Positions 7,345-14,471 of a DNA stretch of 24,447 bases are shown here, in pieces (position 1 is the stretch's first letter; every line of letters starts with the position of its first letter). Origin of the DNA: a virus; IMG/VR virus record IMGVR_UViG_3300046559_000408, positions 1-24,447 of that record; one strand, given 5' to 3'. The translations under genes were made by a program, and so were the position numbers. Under the pieces are notes generated by a model, which was not told the DNA's origin, searched no databases, and worked only from the letters and a program-made list of their open reading frames with translations.

Positions 7345-8899
7345 CTCGCCGCTGGCCGATAACCTCATCGGCCATTGCCTCGCCGATTGCCGGTCGCGGG
7401 GCTATCGCCTGAGGTGCCGTGAAATGCCTCGTCACCCAGTCCCGGAGTAGCGCAGCCTGCTCAGTAAGCCCCTGGTTATCCATCGCGCGAGCGTACGCAT
7501 TCAGCATGTTGGCGTAGAAGTCACCGGGATCATGAGCAGGGCCTGTCCGCGCGCCTGTATTCGGGTCAGTCTGGTTGACCTTGGTAGGCGCGGTAAGCCC
7601 TTCCTTAGCCAGTTCCTCTAGCTTGTCGCCAGCCAGGTCGAACATGAACACCACCTGGTCGAGCATGTTCTTCGGGAAGGCCCCGGCGCGCTGGGCCATG
7701 GAGATCATGAGCCCGAGCGGCATTGTCTCGTTACCCTCACCGCCAGGCAGCGGGGCGAGGTCTTCCAGTTCCCGTAGCTCGTCAATGGACCGCAGGCCGA
7801 TATTGCGCTGCTGAACGTAAATCTCCGTGCGGGTCTTCAGGTCCGTCTTCAGCAGTGCGTCGGTATTGAACCTGACCACGCGCTTTTCCGGGAGAAGGCG
7901 CGAGAATGCCTGCTCCAGCCGGCTGAGCCACGGGCGGAGTGCCTCAATGATCTGAAGCTGGTTCTGCTCTGTCGTGTTGTAGGTCAGGCTTCCGCCGGCG
8001 GTACCGCCGAGACGGGCAGCCGGAAGGTCCAGGAGCGCGGCTATCTGCGTGGCCGTCATCTGCATGGCGTCGATGAACTGCGCCTCTGACGGCGGGACGG
8101 TTACCGGGGTGTAGTCCCAGTCCCGGCCGTACACCAGGGGCTCGCGACGGCGCAGGGTCTTGACCAGCTGGGCGCGGATCATCTCCGCCTGCTCAGGCTT
8201 AACTGAGGACTCGGAGTTCTGGAACGTGCCTGGCGGGAAGCCTCCGGCCTTGTACCAGTCAGTGCCGTACCGCTGGGCTTCCTGGCCGGCGAGGATGACC
8301 AGGGCATGGCTCCTGAGCAGGGAAACCCCGTCAAGCCGTCCTGCGAGCGCATACGCCTTCACGTGGAACAGCTCGCGCATGGGACCGCGCCAGGTCATCT
8401 GCCGCCCGTAGGCGAATACCTTAGTGCGCAGAGGGTTGAACGGCTGGTCGGGATCTTCCTCCACGTACACGTACTCCGCCGGAATCCACTCGATTCCCGT
8501 TGGGAACCCGTAGCCGTCGCGGCCGGTGATAAGGCCCCAGGCGTTTCCCTGAAGGATGAGGCTGGACATGCAGGTGAATACCCAGTCAAAGGGCGTTCCG
8601 AGTACGGAGGGCTCTTCGAACAAGTGCGGGCCTGTGTAAGGCACCAGGCGGGAGCCTGCCTTCTTGGCCTGGCTGTACACGCGCAGGGGCAGGGAAGCCG
8701 CATTGTCTGACAGGATCTTGGAGCCGGCGTACAGGGCGGGAAGGCCAAGGGCCTCGTCAACGCCGTACTTGGACCGGGACGGGTGCGTGGGACCGCCAAT
8801 GTCCCATTTCATGTAGGGATCAAGCCAGGGCTGCCAGGGCACCCCGGCCATGGTGCGCTTTTCAGAGCGTGCTGCGCGTACGTTCTCTAGAAACCCCAC
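7325..8899 (-). CDS. Portal protein, HK97 family
   Basis: 524 residues with portal-family landmarks: LPALYAGSKILSDNAASLPLRVY, GNAWGLITGRDGYG, FHVKAYALAGRLDGVSLL, a clip-region AEMIRAQLVKTLRRREPLVY, MTATQIAALLDLPAARLGG, and LTYNTTEQNQLQIIEALRPW followed by the arginine- and phenylalanine-bearing core strand. It forms the dodecameric ring through which DNA is packaged and to which the tail attaches. The start is GTG at 8899 with GGGAG eight bases upstream. The C-terminal approximately 100 residues are predicted helical and acidic. The gene overlaps the protease start. Confidence 0.95.
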   Translation of the reverse strand: MGFLENVRAARSEKRTMAGVPWQPWLDPYMKWDIGGPTHPSRSKYGVDEALGLPALYAGSKILSDNAASLPLRVYSQAKKAGSRLVPYTGPHLFEEPSVLGTPFDWVFTCMSSLILQGNAWGLITGRDGYGFPTGIEWIPAEYVYVEEDPDQPFNPLRTKVFAYGRQMTWRGPMRELFHVKAYALAGRLDGVSLLRSHALVILAGQEAQRYGTDWYKAGGFPPGTFQNSESSVKPEQAEMIRAQLVKTLRRREPLVYGRDWDYTPVTVPPSEAQFIDAMQMTATQIAALLDLPAARLGGTAGGSLTYNTTEQNQLQIIEALRPWLSRLEQAFSRLLPEKRVVRFNTDALLKTDLKTRTEIYVQQRNIGLRSIDELRELEDLAPLPGGEGNETMPLGLMISMAQRAGAFPKNMLDQVVFMFDLAGDKLEELAKEGLTAPTKVNQTDPNTGARTGPAHDPGDFYANMLNAYARAMDNQGLTEQAALLRDWVTRHFTAPQAIAPRPAIGEAMADEVIGQRRDDEEPG

Positions 8900-9027
8900 G
8901 GTAAAAACTCCCGGCTGGCTAATGTCGGGCCAAGAGTCACGTACTTCGCTTCCCCGCTCCCTGAACCAGCCTGGCTCCCGTAGGCCACAGGTCAGTCTTA
9001 TACCCTACGTTACGAGATAACGAAAGG

Positions 9028-9279
9028 TTATGCTACGCCCGGAAGGGAAGGCTCCTTTTCCTTGACACGGGCACCCTTGCTGAATCCGTAGCGCCATGCG
9101 GCCCCGGCGTACAGCCAGAGGAACACGATGCTGAACCACGCTGATCCTGTGACGTACGCTAGCCCGGATACGATCCCGAGCAGGACAGTGGTGATAACGC
9201 GGCCGATGAACGGCAGGAACCGGACCTGCGACGCCTGATCGGAAATAGCCTGGGCAGACGGTACTGTGAGCTCACTCAT
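9028..9279 (-). CDS. Small two-pass membrane protein (83 aa)
   Basis: Starts at ATG 9279 (MSELTVPSAQAISDQASQ). A central hydrophobic region covers about residues 28-65 (IGRVITTVLLGIVSGLAYV then WFSIVFLWLYAGAAW), enough for two transmembrane segments, and the tail is basic. There is no Shine-Dalgarno. TACACT lies seven bases before the ATG, suggesting a leaderless transcript. Position between the MazG-like gene and the portal is unusual for a membrane protein. A holin-like role is conceivable but unsupported. Confidence 0.75.
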   Translation of the reverse strand: MSELTVPSAQAISDQASQVRFLPFIGRVITTVLLGIVSGLAYVTGSAWFSIVFLWLYAGAAWRYGFSKGARVKEKEPSLPGVA

Positions 9280-9280
9280 G

Positions 9281-9448
9281 CTATTCAGTGTAAGGCAAGT
9301 TCTCGTTAAGCCAGTGGTAAGTAGCGAGAAGCTCGTCTGCCAGCTCCCTGTATGACTCGGCTGACTCGTCATACCCCATGAGCTTCTCAGTCTTGACTAT
9401 AGCAAAGCACTTGTACCGGGCTGAGTCAATCTTGCGCTCGTAAGCCAT
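9281..9448 (-). CDS. Small hypothetical protein (55 aa, possibly 74 aa)
   Basis: An ATG at 9448 gives MAYERKIDSARYKCFAIVKT and continues to a TAG at 9281-9283, one base before the next start. AAGGAG is present but only three bases from the ATG. The same frame continues upstream through LSNLHADLTRGFFERTKEL to a CTG at 9505, which overlaps the MazG-like stop, so a longer 74-aa form with a non-standard start is possible. The product is helical and charged, and no family is recognised. It fills an otherwise empty gap in a tightly packed operon. Confidence 0.65.
   Translation of the reverse strand: MAYERKIDSARYKCFAIVKTEKLMGYDESAESYRELADELLATYHWLNENLPYTE
9287..9292 (-). promoter_or_regulatory. -10 element of a leaderless promoter (TACACT)
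   Basis: TACACT ends seven bases before the ATG of the membrane protein at 9279, and no Shine-Dalgarno is present. No convincing -35 is visible. This is one of several such arrangements in the window. Confidence 0.5.
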
Positions 9449-9497
9449 CAGCTCCTTAGTGCGCTCGAAGAAGCCCCGTGTAAGATCTGCATGCAGG

Positions 9498-9875
9498 TTA
9501 CTCAGCGTCCTTGTTCACGTAGCCCCGGCTGATGATCTTCAGGAACTTGGCCCGGATGTGGTCCTCAGGGTTCTCACCCAGGTTCCAGAACATGACCAGG
9601 GCGGAGATGACCACGTCCGACAGCTCTTCCAGCATCTTGCCCCGGTCACCCGCGCGCCTTGCGAAGCCCTGGAGCCGCCGCCACTCCCCGAGGAACTCCC
9701 CGGCTTCCTCTGCCACGCAGTCAGCCTGATTCTGGAGCCACTGCTGCGGCGTTGCCCCTTGGTTACTGCTGAGCTTGATCGAGCTGGCCACGGTCTCTAC
9801 CGCCAGGGTCAGCTTCTGCATGTCGATGCCCTGAACGAGCTCTTCTACGTACGCGGGGTCTACGGGAACGGTCAT
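9498..9875 (-). CDS. MazG-like nucleotide pyrophosphohydrolase
   Basis: 125 residues carrying the all-alpha NTP pyrophosphohydrolase metal-binding pattern: VAEEAGEFLGEWRR (the EExxE part, around residues 55-67) and MLEELSDVVISALVMF (the ExxD part, around 81-95). The family hydrolyses (d)NTPs or related nucleotides to monophosphates; phages use it for pool control or to blunt (p)ppGpp-type stress signals. The ATG at 9875 lies against GGGGG, too close for a normal Shine-Dalgarno, while TAGCCT lies six bases upstream. Inserted between terminase and portal, it is a moron-like position. Confidence 0.88.
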   Translation of the reverse strand: MTVPVDPAYVEELVQGIDMQKLTLAVETVASSIKLSSNQGATPQQWLQNQADCVAEEAGEFLGEWRRLQGFARRAGDRGKMLEELSDVVISALVMFWNLGENPEDHIRAKFLKIISRGYVNKDAE

Positions 9876-9879
9876 CCCC

Positions 9880-11556
9880 CTAGGCTATACCGTCCATCGG
9901 GTTGGTTTCACGCAGCTTCTTGTTCAGCCCCCAGGCAGCCAGGTTGGCCGACGTCGCCGGCGTGATGTCCGACTCGCTGTCCCGCCTGCTCCAGGTCTTG
10001 CCGCCGTCGCCCACCAGGCGCGTCTCAGCCGTGCCCACAGCCCGGTACAGTGCCGCTGCCTTCTCCTGAACGGGATGCACGAGCGGCTTCCTGCGGTCCT
10101 TGCACTGCTGCACGAACCAGGCGAACGCGGCTGCCTCGTCAGTTACGGTAGCGCGGACTACCTTGGTCCCCCACTTGGGGCTGTCCGGCCACTGCTTCTC
10201 AATGTCGTCGCCCAGGCCGGCCGCAGGACCGGAGCGCGGAACCACGATCGCGATGGGATTCCACTTCTGGTCCAGCTGGATGAGCCTCGTCAGCACCCAG
10301 CCCGTCCCCGGGCGCTCGCACCCGCGCGGTACCTCGATCACGATCTTCCGGGTAGTGCCCGCGCCCATGGCCCACGCCGCCGAGATGGTTGCCGAGCTGC
10401 TGTCCTCAGAGACGTCAACGCCGAACGCAAACGGCCTCGTGCGGCTCTTCAGGGGCACTGCCAGCGTTTCCCACAGGTCTTCCGCGATTACCTTCCACTG
10501 AGCTTCCTCGGTCGGCCACTGGCCGTCTCCGCACCGCTCGCGGTCAAACTCGTCAGCATCCATCTCGCCGAGCTCGGCCTCGCGAATCCACTCAACCGTC
10601 AGCCGCCCGCCGAGAGCCGGGTTGGCGATAGCCCAGGTTCGCGGGTCATCACGGTCATAGTGCGCTACGCAGTCCACCACGTAATCGTTGGACCGGCGGC
10701 CCCGGCGCTCATCACGCGGGCAAGTCTCCTTGTGCAACTGCGCTGACCACTCAGCGCCGAAGAGGTCTTTACTGTCGCGCACGATCCGTGACCGGGACTT
10801 AGCCAGCTGGAAAGAGTCCTCCATGCCCGCCGATCCGGTGAACCACACCTGAGGGTTAGCCCTGGCAGACAGCGTGGGCAGCGCAGCGCCGACAAGCTCA
10901 GTCGGCAGGATCATGGCCTCATCGAACACCAGGCAGTCGCAGGACAGGCCGCGAGCCGAGCCCTTGCCCGCACGCGCCAGGAACTTCAGCCGCACGACGC
11001 CATTACGGCGGATGCGCTTACCGCCGGCACCCATGATCAGCGTGGGCTTGGCCTTCAGGGTGATGGATTCCTGGCCGTTAGCCAGGCGCGGCCTGCCCTT
11101 CAGCTGACGGCTGAGCGACGGGTTGTTGTCGATCGTCTCGATAAGCCGGAGGAAATGCTCCTGCGCGGTGACCAGGAGGTGCGCGGTGTGAATTATCAGC
11201 GGCTCGCGCAGTACGTACAGGCCGGCTAGCTCCCGTACTTCAAGGATCGTGCCCTTGCCGTTCTGACGGCTGACTATGACCGTATTCTGCTTAGCGGCCC
11301 ACTTGCCGTTCGGCTTAGTGCCCAGGCCCTCGGTAAGCGTCCAGATCTGCCAGGGGTCCAGGTCATAGCCGATGCCCTTAGCCCAGGCAAGGATATCCGC
11401 AGAGGTCTGGTCACCGCAGCCTTTATCCGGATAGCGCGGCCTCTGGCAGACAGCACAGGTCTCAATGATATCGCGGTGACGAGGCGGTGCGGTCCAGAAG
11501 CGCGGCATCTGCTCACCGGCTAGATCCTCGTCAGGCTCTGCAAGGAGCGAGGTCAC
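9880..11556 (-). CDS. terL: Terminase large subunit (packaging ATPase/nuclease)
   Basis: 558 residues. The ATPase domain has a Walker A-type loop VSRQNGKGT (about 95-103), the helix following it, and Walker B CLVFDEAM (about 208-215) with coupling motif TLSARANPQVWFTGS. The RNase H-like nuclease domain begins at FAFGVDVSEDSSSA (Asp381) and ends with SESDITPATSANLAAW. An N-terminal CAVC plus Cys47 could form a partial metal site. It cuts and pumps phage DNA through the portal. The start is GTG 11556 with no spaced Shine-Dalgarno but a perfect TATAAT six bases upstream. Length is normal for the HK97-type family. Confidence 0.96.
   Translation of the reverse strand: MTSLLAEPDEDLAGEQMPRFWTAPPRHRDIIETCAVCQRPRYPDKGCGDQTSADILAWAKGIGYDLDPWQIWTLTEGLGTKPNGKWAAKQNTVIVSRQNGKGTILEVRELAGLYVLREPLIIHTAHLLVTAQEHFLRLIETIDNNPSLSRQLKGRPRLANGQESITLKAKPTLIMGAGGKRIRRNGVVRLKFLARAGKGSARGLSCDCLVFDEAMILPTELVGAALPTLSARANPQVWFTGSAGMEDSFQLAKSRSRIVRDSKDLFGAEWSAQLHKETCPRDERRGRRSNDYVVDCVAHYDRDDPRTWAIANPALGGRLTVEWIREAELGEMDADEFDRERCGDGQWPTEEAQWKVIAEDLWETLAVPLKSRTRPFAFGVDVSEDSSSATISAAWAMGAGTTRKIVIEVPRGCERPGTGWVLTRLIQLDQKWNPIAIVVPRSGPAAGLGDDIEKQWPDSPKWGTKVVRATVTDEAAAFAWFVQQCKDRRKPLVHPVQEKAAALYRAVGTAETRLVGDGGKTWSRRDSESDITPATSANLAAWGLNKKLRETNPMDGIA
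9882..9887 (-). promoter_or_regulatory. Possible leaderless -10 element (TAGCCT)
   Basis: TAGCCT sits six bases before the MazG-like ATG, overlapping the terminase stop codon. It matches the TANNNT pattern of other starts in the window. The case is weaker here because G-rich sequence is also present. Confidence 0.35.
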
Positions 11557-11562
11557 GCTCCC

Positions 11563-11568
11563 ATTATA
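11563..11568 (-). promoter_or_regulatory. Consensus -10 (TATAAT) of a leaderless terminase promoter
   Basis: A perfect TATAAT ends six bases before the GTG start of terL, placing the expected transcription start on or next to the G of the start codon. No TTGACA-like -35 is visible at 16-18 bases. Combined with the absence of a usable Shine-Dalgarno, this indicates a leaderless mRNA. Confidence 0.65.
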
Positions 11569-11574
11569 ACGTTG

Positions 11575-11832
11575 TCAGGCAAGCCCCAGCTGACTACGGG
11601 TAATCCAGCTTTGCGTTTCCACGTCCCACACGTGCCCTTTACGCCATTCCTCACGTCTAACTGCGTTAAACGCGCACTGAGCGTCAGACTGCGCCCAGGT
11701 CTTATCCGGGCTCAAGCCGCCGTTTACCTTTTCACCCCTGAAGTACAAGTGCCAGTACCACTCACCGGACGGCAGCTCCGCGAAATCGGCTCTGTAACCA
11801 CCCTGGTTAAGATTATCAGTATCGTCAGTCAA
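11575..11832 (-). CDS. Small hypothetical protein (85 aa)
   Basis: Starts TTG at 11832, overlapping the stop of the upstream RHH-like gene by eight bases. An AGG lies seven bases upstream. The product is acidic at the start (MTDDTDNLNQGGY) and contains aromatic-rich GEWYWHLYFRGEKVNGGLS. The alternating pattern suggests a small beta-rich fold of the kind (YWxL-G-K) seen in phage YegP- or DUF-type proteins. No assignment is made. It lies directly upstream of terL in the packaging operon. Confidence 0.72.
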   Translation of the reverse strand: MTDDTDNLNQGGYRADFAELPSGEWYWHLYFRGEKVNGGLSPDKTWAQSDAQCAFNAVRREEWRKGHVWDVETQSWITRSQLGLA

Positions 11833-12022
11833 GGTGCAGCCTAGAACGGGCCTGCCGGAGGTTCCGCGCGTAAATCCTGCGCTTAACGCTGTCCCGCTTC
11901 AGTTCAACCAGCTCGCTCACGATCTCCGACATGGAGCGCTTGCCGGCCTGACGTGCCCAGGTCATGATGACGTCACGGTCAGCGGGCGTGACCAGGACGG
12001 GCACGAGATCCTTACTTGGCAT
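11825..12022 (-). CDS. Small ribbon-helix-helix-like protein (65 aa)
   Basis: The N-terminal part reads as strand LVPVLVT, helix PADRDVIMTWARQAGKRS, then helix MSEIVSELVEL. This is the order and spacing of a ribbon-helix-helix (CopG/Arc-type) DNA-binding dimer, followed by a basic tail rich in arginine. If real, it would bind DNA as a dimer and may regulate the head operon or assist packaging. Starts ATG 12022, overlapping the upstream stop. The RHH call is by secondary-structure pattern only. Confidence 0.72.
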   Translation of the reverse strand: MPSKDLVPVLVTPADRDVIMTWARQAGKRSMSEIVSELVELKRDSVKRRIYARNLRQARSRLHLD

Positions 12023-12248
12023 AGCGCCACCGCAGGACCCGGCCGAGCTGATGCAGGGGGTCGTAGCGAGGCGGCAGAACTCCGAACAGGTGAAGCGTGA
12101 GGAGTGCCCAGGCAGGCACGATCGCGAACCGGCCGTAGCGGTGACGAGATATCTCCCTGAAAGCCTCGCTCATGGTGTGCTCGTCCAGGGTGTCCGCTGC
12201 TATGACCACGGCGGTTATGCCGATCCAGCCCTTAGTCGCCGCCTTCAC
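12012..12248 (-). CDS. DUF7427-like small membrane-associated protein (78 aa)
   Basis: GTG at 12248 overlaps the upstream stop as GTGA, so the start is well supported; upstream in-frame sequence lies inside the preceding gene. The product (MKAATKGWIGITAVVIAADT...) has two hydrophobic stretches (about residues 6-20 and 45-60) around a polar loop with SEAFREISRHRYGR. It ends VLPPRYDPLHQLGRVLRW. The LPPRxDPLH motif recurs in a small actinophage family I recall as DUF7427. Function unknown. Confidence 0.78.
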   Translation of the reverse strand: MKAATKGWIGITAVVIAADTLDEHTMSEAFREISRHRYGRFAIVPAWALLTLHLFGVLPPRYDPLHQLGRVLRWRYAK

Positions 12249-12967
12249 AGTAGCGCCACCAGAAGTAGCAAGATGACGCATGCCCATATGCCGATGCATA
12301 TCTTGATGCCTGTATCCAGCTTATCGATAGCTACGACAGTCCTCGTAATGACATCCGGACGGTCTGGCTTAGGGTGCGGCCTGCCATCGTGGTCGTACCA
12401 GTAGCGCACCTTAGTCGGCTTTGCCTTAACAGGATCACCGTCCAGCAGGTTGCTCCAGGTTTCCGGCGTAACCTCCCTGAGCATGTTCTCCAGTGGCCAT
12501 GACATTCCCGTCGCCATGTACTCCATGCGCCAGGAGGCATAAGACCAGATGCCGTAATCCCTGATGCTCCGGCCGGTCACCTGGTGGTAGATCAGCGCGT
12601 CCTGGCTCACGATCGGGATGTCCACAGGATGCTCTTGCCAGGCAGGCTCCGGAAAGGCAGTCTTGGTGATCGGATGCCGATCGTACGAAGCACGAGCATA
12701 CCGGGGGTTCTCAAAAATCCTCGGCGGCATCTCATACATGTTGTCGTGATCTCCCAGAATCATCGGCGGCACCCCGAACGGGGCCTTCAGTGCTTTCTCG
12801 AACACGGCGTAATCATAGATCGGCACGCAGTTGTCGTTGTCGGTACCTGAGGGCGCGGGTCCTGCGAGGGGAACGGGAAGCTCAGCTTCTCCCAGCAGCA
12901 TCTGGGCAAGCTTTTCGGCATCCCTGAGCGGGAAAGATATGTCAAGCCCGTACCTAGATCTTGTCAT
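12245..12967 (-). CDS. Hypothetical protein with C-terminal membrane anchor (240 aa)
   Basis: The ATG at 12967 has GGAG five bases upstream. The N-terminal 215 residues are soluble and rich in Pro, Tyr, Asp and Trp (for example PIYDYAVFEKALKAPFGVPP and MILGDHDNMYEMPPRIFENP). A single hydrophobic segment forms the C-terminus (about residues 218-240, ICIGIWACVILLLLVALL), as in a tail-anchored protein. An N-terminal MTRSRYGLDISFPLRDAEKL resembles small nucleotide-free phage proteins, but no family is recognised. A tail-anchored protein inside a packaging operon is unexpected. Confidence 0.78.
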   Translation of the reverse strand: MTRSRYGLDISFPLRDAEKLAQMLLGEAELPVPLAGPAPSGTDNDNCVPIYDYAVFEKALKAPFGVPPMILGDHDNMYEMPPRIFENPRYARASYDRHPITKTAFPEPAWQEHPVDIPIVSQDALIYHQVTGRSIRDYGIWSYASWRMEYMATGMSWPLENMLREVTPETWSNLLDGDPVKAKPTKVRYWYDHDGRPHPKPDRPDVITRTVVAIDKLDTGIKICIGIWACVILLLLVALL

Positions 12968-13019
12968 CAGCGTCTCCTGTCGTCACCACAGGCAACCAGC
13001 ACTGTCGCCGGGTTATTCC

Positions 13020-13283
13020 CTAGCCGCTGATGCGCCCGCCGAGGCGCGCGGCGGCACCGAACAGGCTGATAGCCACGTTGTGCAGGTACAGCTCATCATC
13101 CCGGATGAGGCGCATGACCAGGTTCTCGGCGCGCTTCGGGTTCGGCGACCCGGCCGCTAGCCTGAACGCCAGCTCCGTGCTGACCCTGGGCTCGGTGCCC
13201 GGGTGCCTTACGCACGGAGGGGTTACCCTCGTCATGCGGTCGATCATGGCCGGGCTGTACGTGAACGCTGACTTCTTTCCCAT
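13020..13283 (-). CDS. Small hypothetical protein in packaging operon
   Basis: ATG 13283 gives MGKKSAFTYSPAMIDRMTRV; an in-frame GTG at 13307, with GGAAG upstream and overlapping the previous stop, is an alternative that adds eight residues. The product is basic, contains TPPCVRHPGTEPRVSTELAF and SPNPKRAENLVMRLIRDDEL, and has a helical second half. It has the look of a conserved small actinophage protein. No function is assigned. It lies between the zinc-ribbon protein and the tail-anchored protein. Confidence 0.75.
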   Translation of the reverse strand: MGKKSAFTYSPAMIDRMTRVTPPCVRHPGTEPRVSTELAFRLAAGSPNPKRAENLVMRLIRDDELYLHNVAISLFGAAARLGGRISG

Positions 13284-13294
13284 AACCCGCGAGT

Positions 13295-13714
13295 CTACCC
13301 GGACCACGGCTCTTCCCAGGTACTGCCGACGAACTCCTCGCGGTTCTTGCGCGCGGTCTCAGTCGGGTCGTCGTCTTCCTCTGGCGGGTACAGGCTCAGG
13401 AGGGCGGCCCGGTTCTGCCGGAGTTCCTTGATCAGCGGGGCCATGTCACGAGGCGAGATCTCGTTACTGTCCAGCACGCGGGCGATCTTCAGCGACGCCT
13501 TGGCGATCGAAGACGTCGATGCCTCGTCAGGAAGCTTGCCCAGGTCATTCAGGACGCCCTGCTCAACCTCGCCGGCGGGCACGCCGTTCTCTTCAATGTC
13601 CTTGCCGCATGCCTCGCACACCCAGGTAGCGCTCTTGAAGATCTGGCTCCCGGCCGCTATCGGCGAACGGCACCTAGGGCACTTGCCTTCCTTGCCCGCC
13701 GTAGTCCAGCCCAC
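13295..13714 (-). CDS. Zinc-ribbon protein, candidate small terminase
   Basis: Residues 12-15 (CPRC) and 33-36 (CEAC) form a classic two-CxxC zinc ribbon. The rest is helical and acidic, with LGKLPDEASTSSIAKASLKI and a repeated helix MAPLIKELRQNRAALLSLYP. The helical part resembles the oligomerisation helices of actinophage small terminases, and the gene lies upstream of terL, so DNA recognition during packaging is a reasonable guess. The start is GTG 13714 with TAAGAT six bases upstream and no usable Shine-Dalgarno. Confidence 0.8.
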   Translation of the reverse strand: MGWTTAGKEGKCPRCRSPIAAGSQIFKSATWVCEACGKDIEENGVPAGEVEQGVLNDLGKLPDEASTSSIAKASLKIARVLDSNEISPRDMAPLIKELRQNRAALLSLYPPEEDDDPTETARKNREEFVGSTWEEPWSG

Positions 13715-13718
13715 ACGA

Positions 13719-14042
13719 CTATCTTACGTCCTTGTACGTCTCCCCGTTGAGGATCTGCTCGACATTTCCCCGGTCGTTGTCCGGCAGGCCCATCAGCCGC
13801 GTGATCTTCCTCGCGCCGTGACCTTCCTCGCGCTTCAGCCGCTTCATCTCCCGCACCTGGACCAGGTCGTACTTCCGGTCCTTGCGTGGCTTCTGGCCGA
13901 TGAACGACCTGAAGCTGACTACGTTCCTGATCGTGTCCGCGTGAACCTTGTACTCAGCGGCCAGGCTCCTGACCGTGGCTGACGTAGTGCCGTGCAGCAA
14001 GCGGATCATGTCCGCGTCAGCCTGCTCCAGCTTGCGTGGCAA
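13719..14042 (-). CDS. HTH DNA-binding protein, second small-terminase candidate
   Basis: I choose TTG 14042 because a full AAGGAGG lies eight bases upstream; TTG 14060 and GTG 14051 overlap that ribosome-binding site. The 107-aa product contains a clear helix-turn-helix (SATVRSLAAEYKVHADTIRN, about residues 27-46). A second basic helical region, QVREMKRLKREEGHGARKIT, is followed by LMGLPDNDRGNVEQILNG, which looks like a second HTH of the resolvase type. Two tandem HTHs upstream of terL suit either a regulator or the DNA-recognition subunit of terminase. Confidence 0.8.
   Translation of the reverse strand: MPRKLEQADADMIRLLHGTTSATVRSLAAEYKVHADTIRNVVSFRSFIGQKPRKDRKYDLVQVREMKRLKREEGHGARKITRLMGLPDNDRGNVEQILNGETYKDVR
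13721..13726 (-). promoter_or_regulatory. Leaderless -10 element (TAAGAT)
   Basis: TAAGAT ends six bases before the GTG at 13714. It overlaps the stop codon of the upstream HTH gene. It would allow separate transcription of the zinc-ribbon gene within the operon. Confidence 0.45.
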
Positions 14043-14211
14043 GCTCGTCACCTCCTTCAAAATGCGCCTTCAGGACCAGGTACACCTCGAACGCCTTGTC
14101 CTCCGTCATCACAACCTCGGGGTAGCCGTCCCTATTCCTGCGGAGCCGGAGTATCCTCGGGGGAGGAGGGGCTGCTGGCTGCACCTCAAGCGTGTACCAC
14201 GGTTCCGTCAC
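14017..14211 (-). CDS. Small proline-rich protein (64 aa), first gene of head operon
   Basis: GTG 14211 has AGGAG five bases upstream. The product starts MTEPWYTLEVQPAAPPPPRI and continues with a basic stretch LRLRRNRDGYPEVVM and an amphipathic helix EDKAFEVYLVLKAHF. No family is recognised. It is the promoter-proximal gene of the long minus-strand packaging and head operon and overlaps the HTH gene by 26 bases. Confidence 0.72.
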   Translation of the reverse strand: MTEPWYTLEVQPAAPPPPRILRLRRNRDGYPEVVMTEDKAFEVYLVLKAHFEGGDELATQAGAG

Positions 14212-14264
14212 GGGCGCTCCTGTCTGCGTACTGCCAAGTCTAACGTGTGTGCTATCGTACCGGC
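14212..14264. promoter_or_regulatory. Divergent promoter region between head and nucleotide operons
   Basis: Only 53 bases separate the two divergent start codons. On the plus strand TATCGT (14253-14258) lies six bases before the ATG at 14265, with CTGCCA (14231-14236) 16 bases further up as a possible -35. On the minus strand TAGACT lies upstream of the Shine-Dalgarno AGGAG of the 14211 gene. The two promoters must overlap and may exclude each other. Confidence 0.55.
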
Positions 14265-14471
14265 ATGGACGACGGCCTGCGCTACACGCCCCGGTGGCAG
14301 TTTCACATCACAGAAGAGGTCTACCGGCTCTATCAGGCGGCTCAGCGCCGGTTCATCGCACGCGAAGAGCTGGACATCCTGGTCACCAACGGCGTTTTCG
14401 AGACCGGGCACACTAGCGACGGCGTTCACTGGCAGCCTTCAGGAAAGGAAGCAGAATGGCTGAGGACATAG
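14265..14471 (+). CDS. Small protein (68 aa), first gene of nucleotide operon
   Basis: ATG 14265 (MDDGLRYTPRWQFHITEEVY) has no Shine-Dalgarno but TATCGT six bases upstream, so it is probably translated leaderless. A GTG/ATG-like earlier start at 14247 would lie inside the promoter. The chain is helical (RLYQAAQRRFIAREELDILV) with a beta-like end GVHWQPSGKEAEW. No family is recognised. It overlaps the next gene by 16 bases. Confidence 0.75.
   Translation: MDDGLRYTPRWQFHITEEVYRLYQAAQRRFIAREELDILVTNGVFETGHTSDGVHWQPSGKEAEWLRT

Noticed and set aside
10075-10746. Long plus-strand open frame opposite terL
   Set aside because: Antisense to terL with both Walker motifs visible; arginine- and proline-rich shadow composition.
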